Shown here piece by piece: positions 1 to 8,175 of a stretch of 64,000 nt of DNA (its first letter is position 1; the number at the start of each line of letters is the position of its first letter). Location: the NCBI GenBank assembly GCA_965657215.1, contig CBFHNR010000008.1, forward strand, positions 42,179 to 106,178, read 5' to 3'. Position numbers and translations under genes: made by a program. This DNA comes from JAHEJA01 sp965657215 (GTDB lineage: Bacteria; Pseudomonadota; Alphaproteobacteria; Rhodobacterales; Rhodobacteraceae). Under the pieces are notes generated by a model that was given only the letters and a program-made list of their open reading frames with translations, was not told the DNA's origin and ran no database searches.

Positions 1-908
1 ACATTGTTGCCTTTGCCAGTGAATTCCCAAATTGCTTTGCCAAACTTGCGAACTTCTTTGAACCATTCATTGTATTCAGGTGTGTTCACTGTCGGCAATT
101 GGCCCCAGCAGTTGAAATCTTTGCGGTTAATGACACCCTTTGCACCAAGACCCATCACGAATTCGCGTTTGTCTTCATCTGAGATAACGGCAATGGCATT
201 GGCGCCTGCGGCATTAATCAACTGGATCGCATAGGTTCCCAAGCCGCCTGATGCGCCCCAAACCAAAACGTTTTGACCTGGCTTTAGCTCATGCGGATGG
301 TGTCCAAACAGCATGCGGTAAGCCGTTGCCAAGGTCAAAGTATAGCATGCGCTCTCTTCCCAAGTTAAATGCTTGGGGCGTGGCATCAATTGCTGCGCTT
401 GCACATTGGTGAACTGAGCAAATGATCCGTCGGGGGTTTCATATCCCCAAATCCGTTGGCTCGGTGAATACATTGGGTCGCCGCCATTGCATTCTTCGTC
501 GTCACCGTCATCTTGGTTACAGTGGATGACAACTTCGTCGCCCACTTTCCAGTTTTTCACACGATCACCAACGGCCCAAACGATGCCAGACGCGTCCGAC
601 CCCGCAATGTGGTAATCCGCACCGTGGCTGTCAAATGGGCTAATTGGAACACCTAAACCGGCCCAAACACCGTTGTAATTCACACCTGCGGCCATCACCA
701 AAACCAAGACTTCGTGGCTATCTAGTTTGGGTGTGTCAACAACTTCGACCTGAAACGATTTGTCAGGCTCACCATGACGTTCCCGACGGATCGCCCATGC
801 ATACATCTTGGAAGGGACATGTCCGAGAGGTGGCATTTCGCCGACTTCGTACAGGTCTTTTTCTGGTGCGTCATAGGGGGCAATTCCGCCGTTTGTATCT
901 AGTGCCAT
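1..908 (-). CDS. ccr: Crotonyl-CoA carboxylase/reductase, N-terminal about 302 residues (3' end outside window)
   Basis: The enzyme reductively carboxylates crotonyl-CoA with NADPH and CO2 to (2S)-ethylmalonyl-CoA, the committing step of the ethylmalonyl-CoA pathway for acetyl-CoA assimilation. The translation begins MALDTNGGIAPYDAPEK and shows the zinc-less medium-chain dehydrogenase fold. The nucleotide-binding loop VWGASGGLGTYAIQL lies near residue 213, and the stretch YHIAGSDASGIVWAVG is typical of the family. The gene runs off the left edge, so about the last 130 residues are missing. I place the start at 908 because GGAGAG sits just upstream; an in-frame ATG at 920 lies inside that ribosome-binding site. 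It is divergent from ecm, the next enzyme but one in the pathway, which supports Ccr over a generic quinone reductase. Confidence is high. Confidence 0.95.
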   Translation of the reverse strand, partial: MALDTNGGIAPYDAPEKDLYEVGEMPPLGHVPSKMYAWAIRRERHGEPDKSFQVEVVDTPKLDSHEVLVLVMAAGVNYNGVWAGLGVPISPFDSHGADYHIAGSDASGIVWAVGDRVKNWKVGDEVVIHCNQDDGDDEECNGGDPMYSPSQRIWGYETPDGSFAQFTNVQAQQLMPRPKHLTWEESACYTLTLATAYRMLFGHHPHELKPGQNVLVWGASGGLGTYAIQLINAAGANAIAVISDEDKREFVMGLGAKGVINRKDFNCWGQLPTVNTPEYNEWFKEVRKFGKAIWEFTGKGNN

Positions 909-929
909 TAGTCTCTCCATTAGCATCAG

Positions 930-945
930 TTGCCGCGATGCAGAA
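930..945. promoter_or_regulatory. Operator-like palindrome, CCGC-N3-GCAG core (site A, ccr leader)
   Basis: The sequence TTGCCGCGATGCAGAA lies 22 bp upstream of the ccr start. It shares the core CCGC-N3-GCAG with three other intergenic sites in this window. Its closeness to the ccr start fits a repressor position. The core resembles the CTGC-N3-GCAG sequence reported for Rhodobacter PhaR; assigning it to PhaR is inference. Confidence 0.5.
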
Positions 946-1123
946 TCGCGAATTCCTTTATCGCTACAATTCAGCTCGCAATAATGCAATAACTTTTGGT
1001 CATTTTTTGTAATTTTATAACCAAGCAAACGCAGAAATTTTATGAAATCACAGTAAAAATTGTTAATTTAACCAACATTAACAACAACTTGCGCATTGAA
1101 ATAAAATTCTCCACAAGCCCTCA

Positions 1124-1139
1124 CTGCCGCAACGCAGCG
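1124..1139. promoter_or_regulatory. Operator-like palindrome, CCGC-N3-GCAG core (site B, ecm promoter)
   Basis: CTGCCGCAACGCAGCG ends 2 bp before the -35 element of the ecm promoter. The 13-mer GCCGCAACGCAGC is identical to that in site D in front of mdh. The position touching the -35 box suggests direct control of ecm transcription. The binding factor is unknown; a PhaR-type regulator is the best guess. Confidence 0.5.
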
Positions 1140-1141
1140 AA

Positions 1142-1171
1142 TTGACAGCGCATCAAAATTTCATGTATACA
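1142..1171 (+). promoter_or_regulatory. Sigma-70-type promoter for ecm
   Basis: A perfect TTGACA at 1142-1147 is followed after 18 bp by TATACA at 1166-1171, about 40 bp before the ecm start. The rest of the 302-bp ccr-ecm gap is AT-rich and holds no coding sequence that I can see. Confidence 0.65.
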
Positions 1172-1210
1172 ACAAAAAACGTAATTTAGTTACCACCCGA
1201 CGAGGCTCAC

Positions 1211-3178
1211 ATGTCAAACGCCACCAAAGATCGCCCTTGGCTCATTCGGACCTATGCAGGTCACTCAACTGCAAAAGCATCGAATGCGCTTTACCGCAGC
1301 AACTTGGAAAAAGGGCAAACTGGTCTTTCTGTCGCTTTCGACCTGCCCACGCAAACTGGCTATGACAGCGATCACGTCTTAGCCCGCGGCGAAGTTGGCA
1401 AAGTGGGTGTCCCCGTGAGCCATCTCGGGGACATGCGCGCATTATTTGACCAAATACCGCTCGAAAAAATGAACACGTCCATGACGATCAACGCAACGGC
1501 ACCTTGGGTTCTCGCGCTCTATATAGCCGTTGCCGAAGAACAGGGCGCGGAAGTTTCCAAACTTCAGGGCACGGTTCAAAACGATCTTATCAAGGAATAC
1601 CTCAGCCGAGGCACTTATATTTGTCCGCCAAAGCCGTCTTTGAAACTGATCGGGGATGTCGCAGAATATTGCTACACGAACGTTCCAAAATGGAACCCGA
1701 TGAATGTCTGTTCTTACCACCTGCAAGAGGCAGGTGCGACACCTGAGCAAGAGCTTGCCTTTGCCTTGGCGACAGCAACAGCCGTTTTGGATGAGCTGAA
1801 AACACGGGTTCCCGCAGAGGACTTCCCACAGTTATGCGGTCGTATTTCATTCTTTGTGAATGCTGGCATCCGTTTTGTAACCGAAATGTGCAAGATGCGG
1901 GCTTTCGTGGATTTGTGGGATGAAATCCTAGAAACACGATATGGTGTTCAAGACCCTAAATTCCGCCGTTTCCGTTATGGTGTTCAAGTGAACTCGCTTG
2001 GCCTTACAGAACAACAGCCCGAAAATAACGTCTATCGCATTTTGATCGAAATGCTCGCCGTTACTCTGTCTAAAAACGCCCGCGCCCGTGCAGTTCAGCT
2101 TCCAGCTTGGAACGAAGCTTTGGGATTGCCGCGCCCATGGGATCAACAATGGTCCATGCGGATGCAGCAAATCATGGCCTTTGAAACGGATCTTTTGGAA
2201 TTTGACGACCTCTTTGACGGAAACCCTGCGGTGGATGCCAAAGTTGAAGCGCTCAAAGACGGCGCACGTCATGAGCTTGAAACCATTGACGGTATGGGCG
2301 GTGCGATCAGTTCAATTGAGTATATGAAATCCCGCCTTGTCGATAGCAACGCTGAACGTCTCAACAAAATAGAACGCGAAGAAACAATTGTTGTTGGCGT
2401 GAACAAATTTACCAATGGCGAGCCCTCACCCCTTACCGCCGGGGATGGTGGTATCATGGTCGTTGATCCAGCCGTTGAGCAAGATCAAATCGATCGTCTG
2501 AATACATGGCGTGAAACCAGAAACGCAGACGAGGTCAGCCTCGCCCTTGCCGAGTTACGTGCAGCTGCGCAGGCCGGCAAAAACATTATGGCCCCCTCAA
2601 TCCGCGCCGCCAAAGCAGGCGTCACAACGGGTGAATGGGCCGAACAAATGCGCGCCGTTTTCGGCGAATATCGTGGACCCACAGGCGTCTCACGCGCCGT
2701 GAGCAACAAGACCGAAGGGTTGGACGATATTCGTGACGCCGTGGACGCCGTGAGCGATAAATTAGGCAGACGTCTAAAATTCTTGGTTGGAAAACCAGGC
2801 TTGGACGGACATTCTAACGGAGCCGAGCAAATCGCCTTCCGCGCCCGTGATTGTGGCATGGACATAGAATATGACGGTATTCGCCTAACCCCCGAAGAAA
2901 TCGTCAACAATGCCCGAGACACAGATGCGCATGTGATCGGATTGTCGATCCTGTCTGGGTCACACATTCCCCTTCTTGAGGATGTCATGCACCGTCTCAA
3001 AGCGGAAAACCTGATGCATATCCCCGTTATTGTCGGTGGCATCATTCCCGATGAGGATGCCCAGCGCCTTCGGGCAATCGGAGTTGCACGGGTCTATACT
3101 CCCAAAGACTTTGAACTCAATACAATCATGATGGACATCGTCACCCTCGCTGATCCTGAGCAAATCGCAGCTCAGTAG
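1211..3178 (+). CDS. ecm: (2R)-ethylmalonyl-CoA mutase, single-chain, B12-dependent
   Basis: The enzyme isomerises ethylmalonyl-CoA to methylsuccinyl-CoA using adenosylcobalamin. The 655-residue protein has an N-terminal mutase barrel (residues about 1-500) and a C-terminal cobalamin-binding domain. Around residues 530-536 the base-off B12 motif DxHxxG appears as DGHSNG, followed by LSILSGSHIPLL and VIVGGIIP. It is shorter than methylmalonyl-CoA mutase large subunits (usually above 700) and matches the usual Ecm length. Adjacency to divergent ccr makes Ecm the best call over methylmalonyl-CoA mutase. GAGG lies 7 bp before the ATG. The gene has its own strong promoter with operator-like site B at its -35 box. 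Confidence 0.93.
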   Translation: MSNATKDRPWLIRTYAGHSTAKASNALYRSNLEKGQTGLSVAFDLPTQTGYDSDHVLARGEVGKVGVPVSHLGDMRALFDQIPLEKMNTSMTINATAPWVLALYIAVAEEQGAEVSKLQGTVQNDLIKEYLSRGTYICPPKPSLKLIGDVAEYCYTNVPKWNPMNVCSYHLQEAGATPEQELAFALATATAVLDELKTRVPAEDFPQLCGRISFFVNAGIRFVTEMCKMRAFVDLWDEILETRYGVQDPKFRRFRYGVQVNSLGLTEQQPENNVYRILIEMLAVTLSKNARARAVQLPAWNEALGLPRPWDQQWSMRMQQIMAFETDLLEFDDLFDGNPAVDAKVEALKDGARHELETIDGMGGAISSIEYMKSRLVDSNAERLNKIEREETIVVGVNKFTNGEPSPLTAGDGGIMVVDPAVEQDQIDRLNTWRETRNADEVSLALAELRAAAQAGKNIMAPSIRAAKAGVTTGEWAEQMRAVFGEYRGPTGVSRAVSNKTEGLDDIRDAVDAVSDKLGRRLKFLVGKPGLDGHSNGAEQIAFRARDCGMDIEYDGIRLTPEEIVNNARDTDAHVIGLSILSGSHIPLLEDVMHRLKAENLMHIPVIVGGIIPDEDAQRLRAIGVARVYTPKDFELNTIMMDIVTLADPEQIAAQ

Positions 3179-3210
3179 CAAAGCGCCTCAACGAAAATCC
3201 TTGATAGAGA

Positions 3211-3236
3211 TGAAGCGCTAAAAACTTTGCGCTTCA
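3211..3236 (+). terminator. Hairpin after ecm
   Basis: TGAAGCGC at 3211-3218 pairs with GCGCTTCA at 3229-3236 around a 10-nt loop. No T run follows, so this is either a weak terminator or an mRNA-stabilising hairpin between ecm and the GNAT gene. Confidence 0.4.
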
Positions 3237-3290
3237 GCCTCTGGTCATTCATATGGCTCACGTCTATCCTGTCGCCAAAGAGGGGAAAAG

Positions 3291-3731
3291 ATGTCGATAA
3301 TTATTCGTGACCTAGACGCCGAGGACCGGAGCGAATGGGCGTCACTCTGGCGCGCCTATCTAGCCTTTTATGAAACCACATTACCGGAAACCGTCTTTGA
3401 CACGACGTTCAAACGGCTTCTCTCGGATGACCATAAAAACCAAAATTGCATGATCGCATTGATTGGGCCAAAACCTGTAGGTCTGGTTCACTATATTTAC
3501 CATCCCCACAATTGGAATTTAAACGAGGTCACATATCTTCAAGATTTATATGCCGACCCCGATCACCGTGGCCAAGGCATAGGTCGCGCTCTCATCCAAG
3601 CCGTTTATGACAAGGCAGATGCCAACGGGACACCCAACGTGTACTGGCTCACCCAAGAGTTCAATCACACGGCGCGCCACCTCTATGATCGCGTGGCCAA
3701 AGTAACCCCCTTTATCAAATATAACCGATAG
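3291..3731 (+). CDS. GNAT family N-acetyltransferase
   Basis: This 146-residue protein is a single GNAT domain that would transfer an acetyl group from acetyl-CoA to an unknown amine. The acetyl-CoA pyrophosphate-binding loop RGQGIG lies in LYADPDHRGQGIGRAL at about residues 87-102, followed by the usual alpha helix. A late segment (NHTARHLYDRVAK) matches the N-x6-YxxxG-like end of the fold. GGGGAAAAG precedes the ATG. The deoD gene starts 12 bp downstream on the same strand, so the two are probably cotranscribed. The substrate cannot be read from the sequence. Confidence 0.85.
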   Translation: MSIIIRDLDAEDRSEWASLWRAYLAFYETTLPETVFDTTFKRLLSDDHKNQNCMIALIGPKPVGLVHYIYHPHNWNLNEVTYLQDLYADPDHRGQGIGRALIQAVYDKADANGTPNVYWLTQEFNHTARHLYDRVAKVTPFIKYNR

Positions 3732-3743
3732 GAGTTTTTCCAA

Positions 3744-4454
3744 ATGACTGTTCACATTGGCGCAGAGCCCGGCGATATCGCAGAAACTGTTCTTCTTCCG
3801 GGTGATCCCCTTCGCGCAAAATGGGCGGCAGAAACCTTTCTTGAGGATGCACGTTTGGTCAATGACGTGCGTGGCATGCTCGGTTACACAGGGACCTACA
3901 AAGGAAACGCGGTCACCATTCACGGCTCTGGCATGGGGATGCCGTCCCTCTCGATCTATGTGAACGAGCTCATTCGGGACTTTGGAGCAAAAACACTTAT
4001 CCGCATTGGATCATGCGGTGGGATGCAGCCTCATGTCGGCATTCGCGATGTGATATTGGCCATGACTGCTTCAACGCTTTCCACACCCTCCTCTGGTATC
4101 TTCAAAGAGCTGAATTTTGCTCCATGTGCAGATTACAGCCTCCTCCAAGCTGCAGAACAAGCTGCTCATAACAAAGACTGCACAACACATGTTGGCGGAA
4201 TTTATTCGTCTGATGTCTTTTACGATGAGCGTCCCGACCTAAACGAGCAAATGACACGGCATGGAATTTTGGCCGTCGAAATGGAAGCCGCGGAATTATA
4301 TAATCTTGCGGCCCGTTATGGATGCCGTGCTCTGGCCGTCTTAACGGTCTCAGACCACCTCCAAACAGGGGAAGCCTTGCCATCAGATGAACGCCAGTCG
4401 TCCTTTGGGGATATGGTTGAAATTGCCCTTGAGGCCGCCTTTACCCAAAGGTGA
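3744..4454 (+). CDS. deoD: Purine-nucleoside phosphorylase, DeoD type
   Basis: The enzyme phosphorolyses purine (deoxy)nucleosides to the base and (deoxy)ribose-1-phosphate in nucleoside salvage. The 236-residue length fits the hexameric bacterial DeoD class. Visible motifs are the phosphate-binding LLPGDPLRAK near residue 17, RIGSCGG near residue 87, the ribose-binding EMEAAELY near residue 178, and VSDH near residue 203 carrying the catalytic Asp. TAGGAG is placed ideally before the ATG. It directly follows the GNAT gene. Confidence 0.93.
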   Translation: MTVHIGAEPGDIAETVLLPGDPLRAKWAAETFLEDARLVNDVRGMLGYTGTYKGNAVTIHGSGMGMPSLSIYVNELIRDFGAKTLIRIGSCGGMQPHVGIRDVILAMTASTLSTPSSGIFKELNFAPCADYSLLQAAEQAAHNKDCTTHVGGIYSSDVFYDERPDLNEQMTRHGILAVEMEAAELYNLAARYGCRALAVLTVSDHLQTGEALPSDERQSSFGDMVEIALEAAFTQR

Positions 4455-4524
4455 GTAACGTCACCTTACCGATCCTATTGTCAGACTTGTCTCAGGCCGA
4501 TATGACAGTCTGGTGCAAGACTAT

Positions 4525-5187
4525 ATGAGTTCAAATGTGGTGAGATGGGGGCTGATAGCTGTGGTAACGACATGGCTGTCTGCCTGTAGTCGTTCCGAAC
4601 CAACCATCGCACCCGTTTCAATTGACGATTTAGAGATCACACACTCAACCTTTTCTGATGTTCCAGAGGGGGTGTTCTCCAACCCACCTGTTGGATGCAA
4701 CCCATCACCTTGTACGGAAACGCTCTCTGATGTGAACGGAAATATCGTGAGCTTTGCCGCTGGCGTCGATCCAGATAGCTCTACTAGGTTTATAGCAATG
4801 GCAGGTCGGTCTTTTGAGCCCACCAATCTGCAACCCATTCAGCTGTCCGCCTCCTTCATTGGTCAATATAGCGTCCGAGCGGTCGAAGCTATTTCAACAG
4901 AAGAAACATCGCCAAATGTATTCCAACTCGTAGGAACGCCGACCGCTGAGACACAAGAGATCACCGTCGTCGCCGATTTCGCAAATAGCTCACTCTCTGC
5001 GACGACGGACACTCTCACCCTTGATGCAAGCTTCGAAGACACTGGAATTACTGGACACGTCACCTACAAAGGCGCCGACGGTGCAATAGCGGGCGATATA
5101 TTCGCAGACCAACTCATCGCTGGGTTTCACGGCGCGACACGAGACATAGTCTACGCAGGCGGCATTATCGCCTATCCTGCCCCTTAA
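4525..5187 (+). CDS. Putative lipoprotein of unknown function
   Basis: The protein is about 220 residues. Its N terminus has a hydrophobic stretch followed by the lipobox LSAC, with the lipidated Cys at about residue 21, so it should be exported and membrane-anchored. The mature part is rich in Thr, Ser and Asp. It ends with Gly-spaced strands (GHVTYKGADGAIAGDIFADQ) that recall small beta-barrel lipoproteins such as the TbpB-like barrel; this is a weak resemblance only. An alternative GTG start at 4513 adds four residues. The 3' end overlaps the convergent DUF1989 gene by 4 bp. I do not recognise the family. Confidence 0.7.
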   Translation: MSSNVVRWGLIAVVTTWLSACSRSEPTIAPVSIDDLEITHSTFSDVPEGVFSNPPVGCNPSPCTETLSDVNGNIVSFAAGVDPDSSTRFIAMAGRSFEPTNLQPIQLSASFIGQYSVRAVEAISTEETSPNVFQLVGTPTAETQEITVVADFANSSLSATTDTLTLDASFEDTGITGHVTYKGADGAIAGDIFADQLIAGFHGATRDIVYAGGIIAYPAP

Positions 5188-6029
5188 CGCCCATGTGAGC
5201 CATCATATCCGTTCTTCTCAGGACCAGTCCATCCATCCAAACGCCCAGCAAGCGGCTCGAATACTTCTATAAGCAAGGGAAAACACTTTGCCGTATCGCT
5301 TGTATGTTCACTCGAACAATCCCCACCCGGACAGGCAGACAAGGCACCTAGCAAATCAATTTCCGCGAAAAATTCCAAGTAATCCCCGGGACGCACAGGG
5401 CTCGCTTTCATGAAATACTGACCAGTGTCCCGTGTGAACCCCGTACACATAAACACATTCAAGACATCATGAACATGTGGTTCAGCCTCTTGCAACGAGA
5501 CCCCCAAGTGATCCGCAAGAGCGCGGGCCAAGTTGGAATGACAACAGTGGTGATACTGCACATCTGAGAGCAAATTTCCCGTATAGGGATCACAGCGCGT
5601 CCCAATGACATCATGAACAGAGCCGCCAAATGTGTCGATGCCATACCACTCTAAACTGTCATGAACAATTGTGGCCATGGGCCTCAAATAAGGAAAGCTT
5701 GACCACATCCGCTCCCCTGTTGTGATATGCGTCCCATGAAGAGCTCGGGTTTTCCCAGAATAAAACCGCTCGTTCAAATCATTCGCATTCCAAAGGTTCA
5801 AGTCACCAACCTGTGGCCCCTCTACCGACGATATCCGAAAAAACTGCCCCGCCTTCACCTCAAAACAGGCTGCATCCCGCGGATGCGCAAGGACTTCAGC
5901 AATCTTCGTCGCCTCCGCCCGTGCATGGCGATACAACTCCAAATCTACCTTTGGCAACGTATCATTGGGATAACAAATGACGGGCTCAACGGCGCGGCGC
6001 GCCTCTGCATCGGTCGGTATATCAGTCAT
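5184..6029 (-). CDS. DUF1989 / urea carboxylase-associated family protein
   Basis: This 281-residue soluble protein matches the DUF1989 family, whose members occur beside urea carboxylase or aminomethyltransferase-like genes and whose biochemical role is not settled. The family features are the N-terminal KAGQFFRISSVEGPQVGDLNLWNA, the central histidine- and cysteine-rich DVQYHHCCHSNLARAL, and HDVLNVFMCTGF. The clustered His and Cys residues suggest metal binding, which is inference. No urea carboxylase or allophanate hydrolase gene is in the window. It is convergent with the lipoprotein gene and on the same strand as the sdh operon, 148 bp downstream of sdhB. Confidence 0.85.
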   Translation of the reverse strand: MTDIPTDAEARRAVEPVICYPNDTLPKVDLELYRHARAEATKIAEVLAHPRDAACFEVKAGQFFRISSVEGPQVGDLNLWNANDLNERFYSGKTRALHGTHITTGERMWSSFPYLRPMATIVHDSLEWYGIDTFGGSVHDVIGTRCDPYTGNLLSDVQYHHCCHSNLARALADHLGVSLQEAEPHVHDVLNVFMCTGFTRDTGQYFMKASPVRPGDYLEFFAEIDLLGALSACPGGDCSSEHTSDTAKCFPLLIEVFEPLAGRLDGWTGPEKNGYDGSHGR

Positions 6030-6123
6030 AGCTCAGCCTCTCAAAATTTGGTCTCAACTTTGTATGACACTTAATCTCATCTCAACACATAAAAAAGTGG
6101 CCGCAGCCACTCATTTTTTGTCT

Positions 6124-6173
6124 CAAAATATCCCGGGGGAATTGGCCCAAGGCCAAGGGGGCAGAGCCCCCTA
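6124..6173. repeat. Dispersed intergenic element, copy 1 (CCCGGG...GGGGCAGAGCCCC type)
   Basis: The sequence runs AAAATATCCCGGGGG, AATTGGCC/GGCCAA and then GGGGGCAGAGCCCCC, which is a 6-bp stem with a 3-nt loop. It sits directly after sdhB. A second copy with the same blocks in the same order lies at 23664-23724. Similar elements are common between genes in Rhodobacteraceae and may act as 3'-end hairpins. Confidence 0.55.
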
Positions 6174-6177
6174 ATCC

Positions 6178-6957
6178 TTAAACAGTCCGCTCCACCATCA
6201 TCTTTTTGATTTCCGCAATCGCCTTTGCAGGGTTCAAACCCTTCGGGCACGTCTTTGCGCAATTCATAATCGTATGGCAGCGATATAGCTTGAACGGATC
6301 TTCCAATTCGTCCAAACGCTCTCCGGTCGCTTCATCGCGGCTATCGATGATCCAGCGATAGGCATGCAAGAGGGCTGCTGGTCCAAGATACCGATCGCCA
6401 TTCCACCAATAGGACGGGCAAGATGTAGAACAGGACGCACACATCACGCATTCATAGAGCCCATCCAGCTTTTTGCGGTCTTCAATGGATTGCTTCCACT
6501 CTTTGGCAGGACGGTTTGTTTTTGTTTCAAGCCACGGCATGATAGACGCGTGCTGTGCATAGAAATGGGTCAAATCCGGAATGAGGTCGCGCACAACAGG
6601 CATATGCGGAAGCGGGTAAATCTTCACATCCCCTTTGATCTCATCCATACCATAGATACAGGCAAGCGTGTTGATCCCATCAATATTCATCGCGCAAGAT
6701 CCACATATCCCTTCACGACATGAGCGGCGGAACGTTAATGTTGGATCAATTTCATTCTTGATTTTGATCAAGGCGTCCAAAACCATCGGACCGCATGTAT
6801 CCATATCAACGAAATATGTATCCACTGTTGGATTTTCACCATCATCTGGGGACCAACGATATATTTGGAACTTGCGAAGGTTGGTCGCCCCTGCAGGCTT
6901 TGGCCACGTTTTACCAGTCTTGATGCGTGAATTCTTAGGAAGCGTCAGTTGAACCAT
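6178..6957 (-). CDS. sdhB: Succinate dehydrogenase iron-sulfur subunit
   Basis: This is the electron-transfer subunit of complex II, passing electrons from the SdhA FAD to ubiquinone through three Fe-S clusters. All ligands are visible in the 259-residue protein: Cys80, Cys85, Cys88 and Cys100 for the [2Fe-2S] cluster; Cys170, Cys173 and Cys176, then Cys180; and Cys227, Cys233 and Cys237 for the [4Fe-4S] and [3Fe-4S] clusters. It is the last gene of the sdh operon and is separated from sdhA by a lipoprotein and a sulfotransferase gene, an unusual spacing. A 20-bp gap precedes it. Confidence 0.97.
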   Translation of the reverse strand: MVQLTLPKNSRIKTGKTWPKPAGATNLRKFQIYRWSPDDGENPTVDTYFVDMDTCGPMVLDALIKIKNEIDPTLTFRRSCREGICGSCAMNIDGINTLACIYGMDEIKGDVKIYPLPHMPVVRDLIPDLTHFYAQHASIMPWLETKTNRPAKEWKQSIEDRKKLDGLYECVMCASCSTSCPSYWWNGDRYLGPAALLHAYRWIIDSRDEATGERLDELEDPFKLYRCHTIMNCAKTCPKGLNPAKAIAEIKKMMVERTV

Positions 6958-6977
6958 ATCGTTACCTGCCTAGCGTG

Positions 6978-7844
6978 TCAGTGTACTGTAACATTCGCGG
7001 CACCAGAGGGTGTCTTGATTGCGAATGGAGTTGAAGTTTTGGGTAGTTTCTCTACCCATGAAGTATCTTTTTCATAGCCAAGATCAATCAAATCTTGACC
7101 AAAATGTTCCGCATATTTCTCGCCAACGGAACGCGGCATTTCGCGCATCCATCTATTTTGCGAGCCAGATTGAACATGCTGCGCAACCCGTTGATTTGTA
7201 TCAGCGGCCCCACCAAATAAGCTATTTGAATAAAACGCCGCTGCCGCATCGAGTGTTGAGGTTTCATCCAATTGCCAAACCTTGATTCCGTGGGAAAACA
7301 ACCGAGCCTCTGTGTCACCCATCAAATCTTCGTAGCGCAGGGTGACAGAGGATGGACCATCAACAGGCCATGCGCGCATTTCTGCGACGGTATCCGCATG
7401 CTTGCCCTCCATTTCAAACAAGAGCTTGTCGTCGTAGAGGTCAATAGAATTCAGCTTTTCTTGGTAGGTTAACCCATCAAACCGATCCAAAGGCGTGTGC
7501 AAAAACCTTTCGCCTTTCGGACCTGCATAGTGATGATACTGGCACCCAGACAAAAGGATATCTCTTGGGTCACGGATTACATGAACAAAGGCCGCATCAG
7601 GATTATCCCAAACTTGCTTCGGGAAATATCCGTTCCAATTCACCAAAAGCGCGGCCCCTTGATCTGGGATCGCACCGAGCTGTCGTTCAGACCAAATTCC
7701 AATCCACGGTATGTTCCAAGCAGTCGACAAAGACTTTACGATTTGCTTCATCCAAATCGTGCCCCCCTTGTGATGAGTGGCAAGACACATCAACCGCACA
7801 GATGTACGCGTCGAAGTGTCAATATGTGCCGTTGCTTGGGTCAT
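6978..7844 (-). CDS. Sulfotransferase domain protein inside the sdh operon
   Basis: The 288-residue protein has both PAPS-binding signatures of cytosolic sulfotransferases: the 5'-phosphosulfate loop THHKGGTIWMKQIV at residues 23-36 (the family's PKSGTTW loop) and the 3'-phosphate motif VHVIRDPRDILLSGCQY at residues 87-103, with Arg91 and Ser99. It should transfer sulfate from PAPS to a hydroxyl or amine; the acceptor is unknown. There is no signal peptide or membrane segment. It lies 20 bp before sdhB and 8 bp after a lipoprotein gene, on the same strand, so it is almost certainly cotranscribed with complex II. No functional link between sulfation and succinate oxidation is known to me. Confidence 0.82.
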   Translation of the reverse strand: MTQATAHIDTSTRTSVRLMCLATHHKGGTIWMKQIVKSLSTAWNIPWIGIWSERQLGAIPDQGAALLVNWNGYFPKQVWDNPDAAFVHVIRDPRDILLSGCQYHHYAGPKGERFLHTPLDRFDGLTYQEKLNSIDLYDDKLLFEMEGKHADTVAEMRAWPVDGPSSVTLRYEDLMGDTEARLFSHGIKVWQLDETSTLDAAAAFYSNSLFGGAADTNQRVAQHVQSGSQNRWMREMPRSVGEKYAEHFGQDLIDLGYEKDTSWVEKLPKTSTPFAIKTPSGAANVTVH

Positions 7845-7852
7845 TCCTATCC

Positions 7853-8173
7853 TTACAGACCGATCAAAGATGTGCTTTTTTCAGTAAAGCACTGAATTGT
7901 TGCAGGACGAGCTGCAATTTCGGATACGAGGGTCAGCGTTTCCGCACTTGGCGTGGTTACGGTATCACGTGCGATCATGAAGACTTCGTTCATGGACGCG
8001 TTGTCAATGATACAGTCCGTCACCCTCGTCGCATCCAATCCGGGGAATTGGCTCGCGACCGCACTGTTTACCACACCTTTTGCTGCATCACGCGCAACAT
8101 CCTCTGCGGCTCCTGTTGCGGCTGTACAGCCTGCAACAAAAACCAATCCAAAAATCGCACCCCATTTACCCAT
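7853..8173 (-). CDS. Small lipoprotein between sdhA and the sulfotransferase gene
   Basis: This 106-residue protein has a short signal peptide ending in the lipobox VAGC (Cys16), then an alanine-rich region and two further cysteines (DCIID and IQCF) that could form a disulfide in the periplasm. It starts 2 bp after sdhA, so translation is likely coupled. Small lipoproteins at this place in sdh operons occur in other Rhodobacteraceae, as far as I recall, but I know of no assigned function. Confidence 0.8.
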   Translation of the reverse strand: MGKWGAIFGLVFVAGCTAATGAAEDVARDAAKGVVNSAVASQFPGLDATRVTDCIIDNASMNEVFMIARDTVTTPSAETLTLVSEIAARPATIQCFTEKSTSLIGL

Positions 8174-8175
8174 AC

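Noticed and set aside
644..1012. Plus-strand frame over the ccr start and promoter
   Set aside because: It is antisense to ccr and crosses the ccr-ecm control region; the translation looks like no protein family.
2485..3045. Long minus-strand open frame within ecm
   Set aside because: It is a shadow of ecm codon bias, with no ribosome-binding site or recognisable domain. The same applies to the long opposite-strand frames in sucB (21786-22373, 22240-22914) and tldD (62784-63434).
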